A stretch of DNA of 64,000 nt from Microbacterium sp. ACRRU (GTDB lineage: Bacteria > Actinomycetota > Actinomycetes > Actinomycetales > Microbacteriaceae), in the NCBI RefSeq assembly GCF_022346945.1, contig NZ_JAKRNI010000005.1, positions 1 through 64,000 of the forward strand. The letters are read 5' to 3'. A program made the position numbers and the translations under genes. The notes beneath the pieces were generated by a model. It was not told the origin of the DNA and did not search any database. It saw only the letters and a list, made by a program, of their open reading frames with translations. Positions within the stretch are counted from its first letter, which is position 1. Every line of letters begins with the position of its first letter. Below are positions 44,187 through 53,321 of the stretch, one piece after another.

Positions 44187-44302
44187 GGCGCGCGCGGCAC
44201 GGGGCGCGAACGGCGCGGGGCGCGCGCGGCACGGGCGCGAACGGCGACCGGCACGAACGGCGACCGGCGCGATCGGCGCCCGGCGCGAGCGGCGCGCCCC
44301 GA
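44187..44302. repeat. GC-rich degenerate tandem repeat between convergent genes
   Basis: The word GCGCGAACGGCGACCGG and variants recur about five times (near 44204, 44235, 44252 and 44268), with CGGGGCGCG at the left end and CGCGCCCCG at the right end as possible outer arms. It separates the RraA-like gene from the convergent nitroreductase gene. No coding frame fits. Confidence 0.6.
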
Positions 44303-44308
44303 CCCGTC

Positions 44309-44893
44309 TCAGGCGTCGAGCAGCAGCGTCTCGTCGAGGGGGCGACGCTTGCGGGGCGCGGCCTCGCGGGCGCGGACCGCCGCGTCCGCGGCATCCGGAT
44401 CGCCGAAGGCGCCGACCGCGATCACGGTCACGGGGGCGAGGCGGGCGTCGAGCTCGAACGCCGTACGGAGGGCGTCGGCCGAGAACCCTCCCATCGTGTG
44501 GGTCGCGAGTCGGCGGGCGTGCGCCTCGATGGTGAAGAACGCCGCGGCCTGCCCGGCGTCGTAGGTGGCCCAGGGGCGCGGATTCCCCTCGGCGTCGGTG
44601 TTCTCGGCGAGCACGACGAGCAGTGCACCGGCAGCCGGTGCCCACCCCTGGTTGAAGCCGACGAGCGAATCGACGATGCGCGCGTGCGCGTCGGTGCCGC
44701 GGCGGGCGAGCAGGAAGCGCCACGGCTGGCTGTTGTTCGCGGACGGCGACCACCGGGCGGCCTCGAGGGCGGCACGCAGGGCCTCTTCGTCGATCGGGGT
44801 CTCGGCGTCGAAGACGCGGGTGCTCCAGCGCTCGGCGAGGACGTCGAGGATCGGGACGTCGGTCTGTGCGGTGCGGTCGAGAACGGGGGACAT
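44309..44893 (-). CDS. Nitroreductase family protein
   Basis: A 194-residue FMN-dependent enzyme. It has ILDVLAERWSTRVFDAETPID (the Arg-Ser/Thr-x-R FMN-binding start), AARWSPSANNSQPWRFLLARRG (the signature SPSaxNxQPW), and GGFSADALRTAFELD. It likely reduces nitro compounds, quinones or similar using NAD(P)H; the substrate is unknown. ATG at 44893 has RBS AGGAGTACTG. Confidence 0.92.
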   Translation of the reverse strand: MSPVLDRTAQTDVPILDVLAERWSTRVFDAETPIDEEALRAALEAARWSPSANNSQPWRFLLARRGTDAHARIVDSLVGFNQGWAPAAGALLVVLAENTDAEGNPRPWATYDAGQAAAFFTIEAHARRLATHTMGGFSADALRTAFELDARLAPVTVIAVGAFGDPDAADAAVRAREAAPRKRRPLDETLLLDA

Positions 44894-44993
44894 CAGTACT
44901 CCTGGGGATCGATACGGTGCGGGGGCGCCGTTGACCCTTTCCATCGAACGCCGTCGTCGCGCGTGATGTTCCCGTGTGACGGAGAAAGTCCGG

Positions 44994-46361
44994 TCACAGA
45001 CCCCAGGATGCCGGCCCCGCGGTGCCCGCCGGGTACTCGTCGAGCGGCACCTCGTCGGCGCGCCACGCGTCGATGACCGGCTGCACGATGCGCCAGCACT
45101 GCTCGGCGGCGTCACCGCGGACCGCGAGCATGGCGTCGCCGTCGAGGATGCCGGAGAGAACTTCGCCGTAGGCCTTCAGCCCGCCCTCGCCGAGGTCGGC
45201 GGCAAGGCTCACGCGCTCGAGTTCGAGGGGGTCGTCCGCACCGTTGACGTTCAACCCGAGGCTCATGGTGTCGGGGCCGAGCGAGAACGTCAGCACCGTC
45301 GGCGAACTCTCGCCGATGAACCCGCCGGGCAGGTGTCGAACCGGCTTGAAGGTCACGGTCACCGCCCGGTCACCGCCGTCGGATCCGAGGCCCTTGCCCG
45401 AGCGCAGCACGATCGGCACGCCCTGCCAGCGGGCGGTGCGCACCTCGACGGTCATCTCGGCGAGCGTCTCGGTCTGCCGGGACGGGTCGACACCGGGCTC
45501 GTCGACGTACGACGTGAAGTGCCGGTCGCCGATCGTGCCCTCGGTGTAACGCGCGCGACGGGAGCTCGTGACCGGGTCGTCGTCCCAGACGTGGGTCGCC
45601 CGCAGGACCGCGGACGTGGCGTCACGCAGATCGAGCTGGTCGAGCGAGGAGGGCGGCTCCATCGTGACGAACGCCATGACCTGCAGCAGATGGCTCTGGA
45701 TCATGTCGACGAGCGCCCCGGCGTGGTCGTAGTAGCCGGCGCGGCCCTCCAGCCCGAGCTTCTCGGGGTAGTCCACCGTGATGGTGGCGATGTCGTCCGC
45801 TGACCAGACGCTCTCGATGAGGCGGTTCGCGAACCGAACACCGAGGAGGTTCAGCACCGTCGAGCGGCCGAGGAAGTGGTCGATGCGGAACACCTGCTCT
45901 TCGGGCACCAGTTTGGCCACGAGCGCATTCAGCGCGTGAGCGCTGGCCTCGTCGGTGCCGAACGGTTTCTCCAGGGCCAGGATCGTCCCCTCGGGAATCG
46001 TCACGTCGGCCAGGGCGGCGCACGCCTTCTCGGCGACGGCGGGCGGAACGGCGAAGTACAACGCCGGTCGTCCCTCGGCGGCATCCAGGAGTCGCTGCAG
46101 ATCCGCGGCCTGGGTGATGTCGGCTTGACTGTAGGTCGTGTCGGCCACGGTCGCGAAGGCCCCCTCGGCGCCGGTCGTCGCGAACGCCGCGCGCACGACG
46201 TCGCGCCAGTGCTCGTCGGTCCAGTCGTCCATCCCCGCGCCGTGCAACCGCACCGACCGGTTCGGTTCGCGCGTGAGCAGCTGCCCGAGAGCGGGGAGCA
46301 GGAGACGCGAGGTGAGGTCGCCCGAGGCGCCCAGGATGATCAGGGTGGTGTCCGCCGACAT
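44994..46361 (-). CDS. zwf: Glucose-6-phosphate dehydrogenase-like enzyme
   Basis: A 455-residue dehydrogenase. The NADP-binding start LIILGASGDLTSRLLLPAL and the motif LEKPFGTD are typical. The substrate motif reads RIDHFLGRSTVLNLL: the His is kept, but the usual Tyr and Lys of DHYLGKE are Phe and Arg. The catalytic-His segment DMIQSHLLQ is present. It is shorter than most Zwf proteins and stands alone rather than with tkt, tal and opcA. It may be a divergent paralogue with altered preference; the symbol is given for the family. It is divergent from the GH15 gene. Confidence 0.83.
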   Translation of the reverse strand: MSADTTLIILGASGDLTSRLLLPALGQLLTREPNRSVRLHGAGMDDWTDEHWRDVVRAAFATTGAEGAFATVADTTYSQADITQAADLQRLLDAAEGRPALYFAVPPAVAEKACAALADVTIPEGTILALEKPFGTDEASAHALNALVAKLVPEEQVFRIDHFLGRSTVLNLLGVRFANRLIESVWSADDIATITVDYPEKLGLEGRAGYYDHAGALVDMIQSHLLQVMAFVTMEPPSSLDQLDLRDATSAVLRATHVWDDDPVTSSRRARYTEGTIGDRHFTSYVDEPGVDPSRQTETLAEMTVEVRTARWQGVPIVLRSGKGLGSDGGDRAVTVTFKPVRHLPGGFIGESSPTVLTFSLGPDTMSLGLNVNGADDPLELERVSLAADLGEGGLKAYGEVLSGILDGDAMLAVRGDAAEQCWRIVQPVIDAWRADEVPLDEYPAGTAGPASWGL

Positions 46362-46476
46362 GCCGCCCACCGTAGCGCCCCCCGCCGACGTCGCGAGGTC
46401 GCTTGCACCGAGCCCGCGGATGCCACTAGCGCGACGCTCTGTCCGGATGTCGGCATCCCCTGCCACAATCGCGAGG

Positions 46477-48246
46477 GTGAGCACCCCGATCGAAGACTAC
46501 GCCGTCCTCAGCAACTGCCGGTCGGCGGCTCTCGTGTCGCGGGAGGGCAGCATCGACTGGCTGTGCCTGCCCCGGTACGACAGCGGGTCGATGTTCGCAG
46601 CGCTCTTGGGCGATGAATCCCACGGGGCGTGGTCGTTGCGGCCCACCGACCCGGATGCCACGGTCACACGTCGGTATGACGAGGGCACGTTCGTGCTGGT
46701 CTCGCGGTGGGAGACGCCGACCGGCGTCGCCGAGGTGCACGAGGCCATGCCGATCGAGGAGGGCGTCGAGGCGGTGATCCGGCGGGTCGTCGGCATCTCG
46801 GGTGCCGTCGACTTCGTCAGCGAGGTGCGCTTCCGCTTCGACTACGCGCGGGCGGTGCCGTGGGTGCGGCAGGTCGGTCAGGGACACGAGCACGCGATCC
46901 TCGCGGTCGCCGGCCCGGATGCCGTGGTGCTGCGTGGTCCGCGGCTGATCGCTGTCGACACCGCCCACCGAGCGCTGTGGACCACCGTCGCCGGGGAGAG
47001 CGTCGACTCGGTGCTGGCGTGGGGTCCGTCGTGGCAGGACCCGCCCGCCCCGATCGACGTGGATGCCACGCTCAAACGCACGACCGAGTGGTGGGCCGAG
47101 TGGGCCGCACGGGTGATGGCCGGCGGCGAGCACGCCGAGCTCGTGACCCGATCACTCCTCGTGCTGCGCGCGTTGACGCATTCCGAGACCGGCGGGATCG
47201 TGGCGGCCGCCACGACCTCGCTGCCCGAGGATTTCGGGGGCGAGCGCAACTGGGACTACCGGTACGTGTGGTTGCGCGACGCGGCCCTGACGCTCAGCGC
47301 CTACATCGACCACGGCTTCCTCGAGGCGGCTCGGCGCTGGCGCCGCTGGCTGCTGCGGGCGATCGCGGGCGACCCGGCCGACGTGCAGATCATGTACGGC
47401 ATCGCGGGGGAGCGGGATCTCCCCGAGCGCGAAGTCGCGAACCTGCCGGGCTACGGCGGCGCGCGGCCGGTGCGCATCGGCAACGGCGCGGTCGATCAGT
47501 ATCAGGCCGACGTCATCGGCGAGGTCATGGTCGCCTTGGAGGCCGCGCGCAACGCCGGAGTGTCGGAGACGACGTTCTCGTGGGCGCTGCAACGCGCGTT
47601 GCTCGCTCAGCTGGTGCAGTGGTTCGACCGCCCCGACAACGGCATCTGGGAGATGCGCGGCGAACCGCACTTCTTCACCCACTCACGGGCGATGGTGTGG
47701 GCGGCGTTCGACCGCGGCATCCGGGCCGTCGAGCGGGACGGGCTCGACGGCGAGGTCGAGACGTGGCGGGTCCTGCGTGACCGCGCGCGCGCCGACATCG
47801 ACGCGCGCGGTGTGCACGCCGGCGGGTGGTTCACGCAGCACTTCGACACCGACGAGGTCGACGCGTCGCTGCTGATCCTGCCGCAGGTGGGGTTCTGCGC
47901 GTACGACGACCCCCGCATGCTCGCCACCGTGGCCCGCATGGAGCAGACCCTGATGCCCGACGGGTGGCTGCTGCGGTACCGCACGACCGGCGTCGACGGT
48001 CTGGCCGGCGACGAACACCCCTTCCTCGCATGCTCGTTCTGGCTCGTCGGCCAGTATGCGCGGTCGGGGCGCCGCGCCGATGCGGTCACCCTGATGCGAC
48101 GGCTCACGGCGGTCGCCAACGACGTGGGTCTGTTGTCCGAGGAGTACGACCCGCGCGGACGACGGCACGCCGGCAACACCCCGCAGGCACTGTCGCATCT
48201 CGCGCTCGTCGCCGCAGCGGACGCTCTCGGCACCACCGGCCCGTGA
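46477..48246 (+). CDS. Glycoside hydrolase family 15 protein (glucoamylase/trehalase-like)
   Basis: A 589-residue cytoplasmic enzyme. The N-terminal beta-sandwich begins PIEDYAVLSNCRSAALVSREGSIDWLCLPRYDS. The (alpha/alpha)6 catalytic domain follows, with FGGERNWDYRYVWLRDAALTL near residue 255 and LLSEEYDPRGRRHAGNTPQALSH near the end, where the acid and base glutamates lie. There is no signal peptide, so it acts inside the cell on trehalose, glycogen-derived or short glucans; which is not clear. It has a GTG start with CACAAT seven bases upstream. It is divergent from a G6PDH-like gene. Confidence 0.9.
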   Translation: MSTPIEDYAVLSNCRSAALVSREGSIDWLCLPRYDSGSMFAALLGDESHGAWSLRPTDPDATVTRRYDEGTFVLVSRWETPTGVAEVHEAMPIEEGVEAVIRRVVGISGAVDFVSEVRFRFDYARAVPWVRQVGQGHEHAILAVAGPDAVVLRGPRLIAVDTAHRALWTTVAGESVDSVLAWGPSWQDPPAPIDVDATLKRTTEWWAEWAARVMAGGEHAELVTRSLLVLRALTHSETGGIVAAATTSLPEDFGGERNWDYRYVWLRDAALTLSAYIDHGFLEAARRWRRWLLRAIAGDPADVQIMYGIAGERDLPEREVANLPGYGGARPVRIGNGAVDQYQADVIGEVMVALEAARNAGVSETTFSWALQRALLAQLVQWFDRPDNGIWEMRGEPHFFTHSRAMVWAAFDRGIRAVERDGLDGEVETWRVLRDRARADIDARGVHAGGWFTQHFDTDEVDASLLILPQVGFCAYDDPRMLATVARMEQTLMPDGWLLRYRTTGVDGLAGDEHPFLACSFWLVGQYARSGRRADAVTLMRRLTAVANDVGLLSEEYDPRGRRHAGNTPQALSHLALVAAADALGTTGP

Positions 48247-48261
48247 GCCGCGCGCGGGCTC

Positions 48262-48267
48262 TAGAGT
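48262..48267 (+). promoter_or_regulatory. -10 box of a leaderless transcript (membrane protein at 48274)
   Basis: TAGAGT is followed by six bases (CGTGCC) and ATG at 48274, right after the GH15 stop. Confidence 0.55.
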
Positions 48268-48273
48268 CGTGCC

Positions 48274-48969
48274 ATGAGCGACGACGACGTCGAGCTGAAC
48301 CGCCTGCGCGAGCGCGTCTACGGCGACACCGGAGCACCGGCCACCCCGGGTGAGATCGCGCGCCTCGCCGAGCTGGAGGAGATGGTCCGAGCGCGGCGGA
48401 CCCCGGACCGGGTCGCCCCGCCCGCTGCCACCGCACCGGACCCGACCGCGGAACCCGAGGACGAGCCGGACACCCCCGCGCCCCGTCATCACCGCGGAGT
48501 CGTCGTCCTCGCGGCGCTCGCGGGAGCGGGCGTCCTGCTCGGGGCGGGCTTCGCCGCCGGTGTCGCCTCGCCCGCCTTCCTCGCCGCCTCGCCGACGCCG
48601 TCTCCCACCTCGTCGGAGCCCTACCCGGAGCTGGTCCTGCCGCAGACCGACGACGACGTGATCTCCGCGAGCCTCATCGACGACAGCGGTATCGATCGCG
48701 CCACCACCCGTTACATCGCGGTCATGCGGGGCTTCCGCGTGTTCCTGGCTCAACCCGAACGCGGAGACGGCGTCTGCGTCGTCACGTTCATCGTCGTGAA
48801 CGACCAGCCCTGGTCGGCGGGGTGCACGACCGGGAGCCCCTTCGACGACGGTGCCGTCTTCGGCATCGACCAGCACTTGAGCATCGCGCTCGGCGACACG
48901 TCGCGGATGTCGATCCGGGGGACGCCGGTGCGCCTGTCCGACTCGGTGACGGCCTACGTCACCGAGTGA
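48274..48969 (+). CDS. Single-pass membrane protein of unknown function
   Basis: A 231-residue protein. A cytoplasmic region with an acidic helix (VELNRLRERVYG, then EIARLAELEEMVRARR) is followed by a Pro/Glu-rich stretch and one transmembrane helix (about 75-98). A Pro/Ser linker and an external domain with two cysteines (GVCVVTFIVVN and WSAGCTTGS) complete it. The plan suggests an envelope-anchored sensor or binding protein. I do not recognise a family. It converges on the ABC exporter genes with a terminator between. Confidence 0.72.
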   Translation: MSDDDVELNRLRERVYGDTGAPATPGEIARLAELEEMVRARRTPDRVAPPAATAPDPTAEPEDEPDTPAPRHHRGVVVLAALAGAGVLLGAGFAAGVASPAFLAASPTPSPTSSEPYPELVLPQTDDDVISASLIDDSGIDRATTRYIAVMRGFRVFLAQPERGDGVCVVTFIVVNDQPWSAGCTTGSPFDDGAVFGIDQHLSIALGDTSRMSIRGTPVRLSDSVTAYVTE

Positions 48970-49003
48970 GCGACCCCGCGGCCCTCACGGAACGACACGA
49001 GAA

Positions 49004-49040
49004 GCGGGATGGATGCCAGAAGCCGTGGCATCCATCCCGC
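49004..49040. terminator. Bidirectional terminator between convergent genes
   Basis: Arms GCGGGATGGATGCCA and TGGCATCCATCCCGC form a perfect 15-bp stem around a 7-base loop. It lies between the membrane protein and the ABC permease gene and again uses inverted GGATGCC words. Confidence 0.8.
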
Positions 49041-49061
49041 CGGTGACCGGGCCCGAGCCGG

Positions 49062-50189
49062 TCAGCCCCGCAGCGCCTCCGCCAGCTTGACGCGGGCCCC
49101 CATGCGCAGCAGGGAGTTCTGATAGATCCGGGCCGCGATGGCGATCGCCGCGACGCACGAGGCGATGAGGATCAGGAGCGACAGCACGGGCTCCCACCAC
49201 TGCGCGTCGCCCAGGTACATCCGCAGCGGCATCCCGACCGGGGCCGAGAACGGCACGTACGACATGATCGTCAGAACGACGGGGTTGTCGTTGAAGAAGA
49301 TCACGAGGAAGTACGGCGCCATGACGAGCATCGTGATGGGCGTCGTGGTGGCCCCGATGTCCTCCTGGCGCGAAACCATCGCCGCGGCCGCCGCGAACAG
49401 GGATGCCAGCAGCACGAAGCCGAAGAGGAAGAAGATCGCGAACCACGCGATCGGTGCGCCGAGCGCCCCGAGCACTCCGATCTGATCCGTCACGGCCAGA
49501 CCCACCACCGCCACCGCTGCCAGGAGAAGGATCTGCGCCATCGCGAGGATCGTGTTGCCGAGCACCTTGCCGGCCAGCAGCGCCCGCACCGGGATCGCCG
49601 AGATCAGGATCTCCACGACGCGGGTCTGCTTCTCCTCGACGACGCTCTGGGCGATCGTGCCGCCGAACGTACTCGCGGCGATGAGGAAGACCACGCCGAA
49701 ACCGAGCGCGATGAAGTAGCGGAGCACGTCGGCGGCACCGGCGCCGGGTTCGAGCGACTCCACGGGGGGCGTCTCACTCAGCATCTGCAGCAGAGTGCCC
49801 GGCACCCCGTCCTTCACCACGACGGTGTAGTCGAACGCGGGGTTCGACGACCCCGATACCAGGGCGGCATCCACGGTGTCGTCTTCGACGAGGGCTCGCG
49901 CGGCGTCGTCGGAATCGGCGACCGTCGCTTCAATGCCCTCGAGACCCGAGAGCGCCGACTGCGTCTGGCTCGTCACGGCGACCGGGATGCCGCTGCCGAC
50001 CGCATCGCGTGCGGCGAAACCGCCCCACAGGACCGACGCCAGCGCGGCGACGACGAGGATCGCGGTCGAGATGACGAAGGCTTTGCTGCGCAGCTTGGAG
50101 CCGATCTCGCGCTCGGCGACGAGCCACACGCTCTGCAGCTCGCCGGGCGCGCCGGGCGTCGACCGGCGCGGCGTCGTTACGGTGCTCAC
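49062..50189 (-). CDS. ABC-2 type permease (NatB-like)
   Basis: A 375-residue permease. The first helix is at about 38-60, a large external domain at about 65-165, then five helices. Segments GGTIAQSVVEEKQTRVVEILISAIPVRALLAGK (key elements VVEEKxxRxxEILxSxxP) mark the ABC-2/NatB family. It probably exports ions, drugs or peptides with the ATPase encoded just upstream. Its GTG start overlaps the ATPase gene end by four bases. Confidence 0.9.
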   Translation of the reverse strand: MSTVTTPRRSTPGAPGELQSVWLVAEREIGSKLRSKAFVISTAILVVAALASVLWGGFAARDAVGSGIPVAVTSQTQSALSGLEGIEATVADSDDAARALVEDDTVDAALVSGSSNPAFDYTVVVKDGVPGTLLQMLSETPPVESLEPGAGAADVLRYFIALGFGVVFLIAASTFGGTIAQSVVEEKQTRVVEILISAIPVRALLAGKVLGNTILAMAQILLLAAVAVVGLAVTDQIGVLGALGAPIAWFAIFFLFGFVLLASLFAAAAAMVSRQEDIGATTTPITMLVMAPYFLVIFFNDNPVVLTIMSYVPFSAPVGMPLRMYLGDAQWWEPVLSLLILIASCVAAIAIAARIYQNSLLRMGARVKLAEALRG

Positions 50190-51070
50190 TGGATGACCTC
50201 CTTGAAGATGTCCGCGAGAGTCGGACGCTGCGGCGCGAAGCTGGCGACGTCGCCGCGGGCGACGGCCGCCCGCAGCACGGCCTGTGCCGTGTCGTCGTCG
50301 GCGGCGTCGAAGACGGCGTATCCGCCGTCGAAGTCCCTTACCGTGATTCCGGGCTGTTCGCGCAACCAGCCGGCATCCCCACCCGAGAGCAGCTCGTAGC
50401 GGTGCGTCGCGTGCTCGGCGCGGAGGGCCTCACGGCTACCGGCCGCACGGATCGTGCCACCGGCGATGATGACGAGGTCGTCGCACAGACGCTCCACGAC
50501 GTCGAGCTGGTGCGAGGAGAACAGCACGGCGGTGCCGGTGGACGCCTTCTCCTGCAGGACGCCGGCGACGACGTCGACCGCGAGCGGGTCCAGACCCGAG
50601 AACGGCTCGTCGAGGATGAGCACATCGGGCTCGTGGACGAGTGCGGCGGCGATCTGCGCGCGCTGCTGGTTGCCGAGCGACAGGGTCTCGACGAGGTCTC
50701 CCAGGCGCTCACCGAGGCCGAGCCGCTCGAGGAGCGCCGTGGCCTTGGCCGTGGCCTCTGCCTTGCCGAAGCCGTGCAGCCGCGCGAGGTAGGCGATGTG
50801 CTCGACGACCTTCATCTTCGGGTACAGGCCGCGCTCCTCGGGCATGTAGCCGAAGCGTCGCCGATCGGCGGCGGTCAGGGCCGCGCCGTCGATCGCGACG
50901 GTGCCCGCGTCCTTGGCGAGCACGCCCAGCGCGATGCGCATGGTCGTCGTCTTCCCGGCGCCGTTTCCGCCGACGAAGCCGGTGAGCCGGCCGGGGGCCA
51001 CGGTGAAGCTCACGTCGTCGAGGACGCGGCGACCGCCGTAGCTCTTGGTGATGCCGTCCAGTTCGAGCAC
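50186..51070 (-). CDS. ABC transporter ATP-binding protein (NatA-like)
   Basis: A 294-residue ATPase. It has Walker A GGNGAGKTTT near residue 38, the signature LSLGNQQRAQIAAAL and Walker B VLILDEPFSGLDP, with a C-terminal extension typical of NatA/DrrA proteins. It powers the permease encoded next. The GTG start at 51070 has GGGGTGG upstream. The order is ATPase then permease, in one operon. Confidence 0.93.
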   Translation of the reverse strand: MLELDGITKSYGGRRVLDDVSFTVAPGRLTGFVGGNGAGKTTTMRIALGVLAKDAGTVAIDGAALTAADRRRFGYMPEERGLYPKMKVVEHIAYLARLHGFGKAEATAKATALLERLGLGERLGDLVETLSLGNQQRAQIAAALVHEPDVLILDEPFSGLDPLAVDVVAGVLQEKASTGTAVLFSSHQLDVVERLCDDLVIIAGGTIRAAGSREALRAEHATHRYELLSGGDAGWLREQPGITVRDFDGGYAVFDAADDDTAQAVLRAAVARGDVASFAPQRPTLADIFKEVIQ

Positions 51071-51227
51071 GGTCCACCCCTTTCTGGTGATGGCTCCACG
51101 CTACGGATGGCGCCGGGCAGCGGCATCCGCCTCGGGGAGGGTTTGCGCTCCTCCCCCGTGCGGGGGAGACGTCGGAGGCGGACGCGACGCGGGATGACCG
51201 GCGCCCGGGTCGCGGTCCCGGGGCGAC

Positions 51228-51914
51228 CTACGTCAGGCCGTGGCGGTGGGCGAGCACGACCGCCTGCACGCGGTCGCGCGCCCCGAGCTTCTGCAGCACG
51301 TTCGACACGTGCGTCTTCACCGTGGCCTCGCCGATGTACAGGCGCGCGGCGATCTCGGCGTTGCTGAGCGCCTGCGCGACGAGGCGGAGCACTTCGGCTT
51401 CGCGTTCGGTGAGAGGCTCGGCCAACCCGAGAGGCTCGGCCGTGGCCGCGCGCGGGGCGGGTGTGGATGCCACCGCCTCGGCGCCGGCACCCGCGAACCG
51501 CGCGATCACCCGACGCGTGACCTCGGGCGCGAGCAGCGCGTCGCCCGCTCCGACCACCCGCACGGCGGCCACCAGCTCCTCGGGACCGGCGTTCTTCAAC
51601 AGGAAACCGCTGGCCCCCGCCGCGAGCGCGTCGAACAGGTAGTCGTCGCGGTCGAACGTCGTGACGATGAGGACGGCGGCGTGCGAAGCGGGGTCGGCGA
51701 CGATGCGGCGCGTCGCCTCGAGACCGTCCATATCGGGCATCTGCACGTCCATGCAGATCACGTCCGGCTGCAGCTCCGCGGCCGCGCTGATGGCCTCGAC
51801 GCCCGTGCCCGCTTCTCCGATGACCGTGATGTCGGCCTCGAGGGACAGGATCGTCCGGAAGCCAGCCCGCATCATCGCGTGGTCGTCGACGAGTAGCACC
51901 CGCAGTTCAGACAT
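51228..51914 (-). CDS. NarL/LuxR-family response regulator
   Basis: A 228-residue regulator. The receiver has VLLVDDHAMMRAGF with the acidic pair, the phospho-acceptor Asp in VICMDVQMPDMDGLEA, and the Lys in FLLKNAG. The LuxR helix-turn-helix reads LTEREAEVLRLVAQALSNAEIAARLYIGEATVKTHVSNVLQKLGARDR (key elements LTEREAEVL and ATVKTHVSNVL). It overlaps the histidine kinase gene by eight bases and follows it, so the two form a two-component system. Targets are unknown; the ABC operon just downstream on the same strand is a candidate. Confidence 0.95.
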   Translation of the reverse strand: MSELRVLLVDDHAMMRAGFRTILSLEADITVIGEAGTGVEAISAAAELQPDVICMDVQMPDMDGLEATRRIVADPASHAAVLIVTTFDRDDYLFDALAAGASGFLLKNAGPEELVAAVRVVGAGDALLAPEVTRRVIARFAGAGAEAVASTPAPRAATAEPLGLAEPLTEREAEVLRLVAQALSNAEIAARLYIGEATVKTHVSNVLQKLGARDRVQAVVLAHRHGLT

Positions 51915-53178
51915 GCGAGACCCCCGCGTCCACCAGGGGCACGCGGACCCGTACGAGATACCCTCCGCGCGCCCGCGGCCCTATCTCGATGCTGCCGCCC
52001 GAGACCGCGGCGCGTTCGCGCATGCCCCGCTGGCCCAGCCCCGGCGCGGCGGAGCCGCCGCGGCCGGTGTTGGTGACTTCGAGTTCGACGCTGGTGTCGT
52101 CGTAACGCACGCGCACGTCGGCGGTCGCGTCAGGTCCCGCGTGGCGGCGGGCGTTCGTGAGCGCCTCCTGAGCGATACGGAACAGATTCACCTGCACGAG
52201 CGGTGGCGGCTCCACGGGCGGGTCGCCGATGACGGCGAACGTCGTCGGCAGCCCCGCGGCCGACGCCTCCGCGACGAGCGACGGGATGGATGCCAAGCCG
52301 TGCGTGGTCGGGGCGGTGTCGGTGCCGGGTACGTCTCCCTCGATGGCATCCGGGGTCCGCAGGGTTTCGAGGAGGTGGCGGAGCTCGCGCAGCGACGTGC
52401 GCGCGGACTCCTCGACACCGCTGAGCACCTCGCGTGCTTTATCGGCGTCGCGGTCCATGACGGAACGGGCGACGCCGGCCTGCACACCCATGAGCGACAC
52501 GTGATGGGCGACGACGTCGTGCAACTCACGGGCGATGCGGACGCGGTCGAGGGCCACCGCCTGTGCGGCCGTGATCTCGCGCTCGGCCTCGAGCTCGGCG
52601 GTGCGTTCCTCGAGGGCCGCGCGCTGCATCCGCTGCTGATGCGAGCGCTCGCCGAAGTAGTACGCGCCTCCGAAGAAAAGGGCATTGAGTCCGAGCGCCA
52701 GCAACTGTGACGCAACGAAGGGCGAGAACGCGCCCGTCCGGGAGGGGAACCCCTCGGGCACTTGATCCACGGGCACCGTCGCGTCCTGGAACATCGTCAC
52801 GAACAGCCAGGCGAACATCGCGAGGGTGATGGCCACGCGGACGATCGTCGCCCGGCGTCGGTCGGTCGACCACGCCCCCACGGTGTAGATCGCGATGAAG
52901 ATGGCGATGTTGCCCGCGTACACCTCGGGGATGCGCAGCGTCACGGCGAAGAAGTACGCCAGCGACACGATCACCGCCACGACCGACGGCCACCGGCGGC
53001 GGAACGCGAGCGGGACCGACAGGACGGCGACGTACACGACGGCGAGCACGAACTCGGACTGGCGGTCGCCGTAGATTCCGGCGACGGAGGACAGCACCGC
53101 GCTCAGCAGACCGCCGACGAAGAGCACAGCCGCGAGCACGATGTCGTTGCGCCACTGCGCTCGCGAGAGGTTCGGCAT
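51907..53178 (-). CDS. Sensor histidine kinase (HisKA_3/DesK type)
   Basis: A 423-residue membrane kinase. Five to six helices (about 10-165) lack a large external sensor. A dimerisation helix carries the phospho-acceptor His in ARELHDVVAHHVSLMGVQAGVARSV, and the ATPase domain ends in LEVTNTGRGGSAAPGLGQRGMRERAAVSGG (key elements NTG and GLGxxGMRER). It probably senses membrane state or a lipid-active compound and phosphorylates the NarL-type partner encoded next. Confidence 0.94.
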   Translation of the reverse strand: MPNLSRAQWRNDIVLAAVLFVGGLLSAVLSSVAGIYGDRQSEFVLAVVYVAVLSVPLAFRRRWPSVVAVIVSLAYFFAVTLRIPEVYAGNIAIFIAIYTVGAWSTDRRRATIVRVAITLAMFAWLFVTMFQDATVPVDQVPEGFPSRTGAFSPFVASQLLALGLNALFFGGAYYFGERSHQQRMQRAALEERTAELEAEREITAAQAVALDRVRIARELHDVVAHHVSLMGVQAGVARSVMDRDADKAREVLSGVEESARTSLRELRHLLETLRTPDAIEGDVPGTDTAPTTHGLASIPSLVAEASAAGLPTTFAVIGDPPVEPPPLVQVNLFRIAQEALTNARRHAGPDATADVRVRYDDTSVELEVTNTGRGGSAAPGLGQRGMRERAAVSGGSIEIGPRARGGYLVRVRVPLVDAGVSHV

Positions 53179-53321
53179 CCTTCCACGTTATGGGCACGCC
53201 CGGCGTTCGGCATCCCCCTCCGGGCGGAGTCAACCCCCGGGGGGAATAGGGCCGAGGAAGAAAAGCTTGCAAGTGAATGCACCGGGCGTTTCCCGCCCTC
53301 GTCGTCCCAGAGAGGAACATC

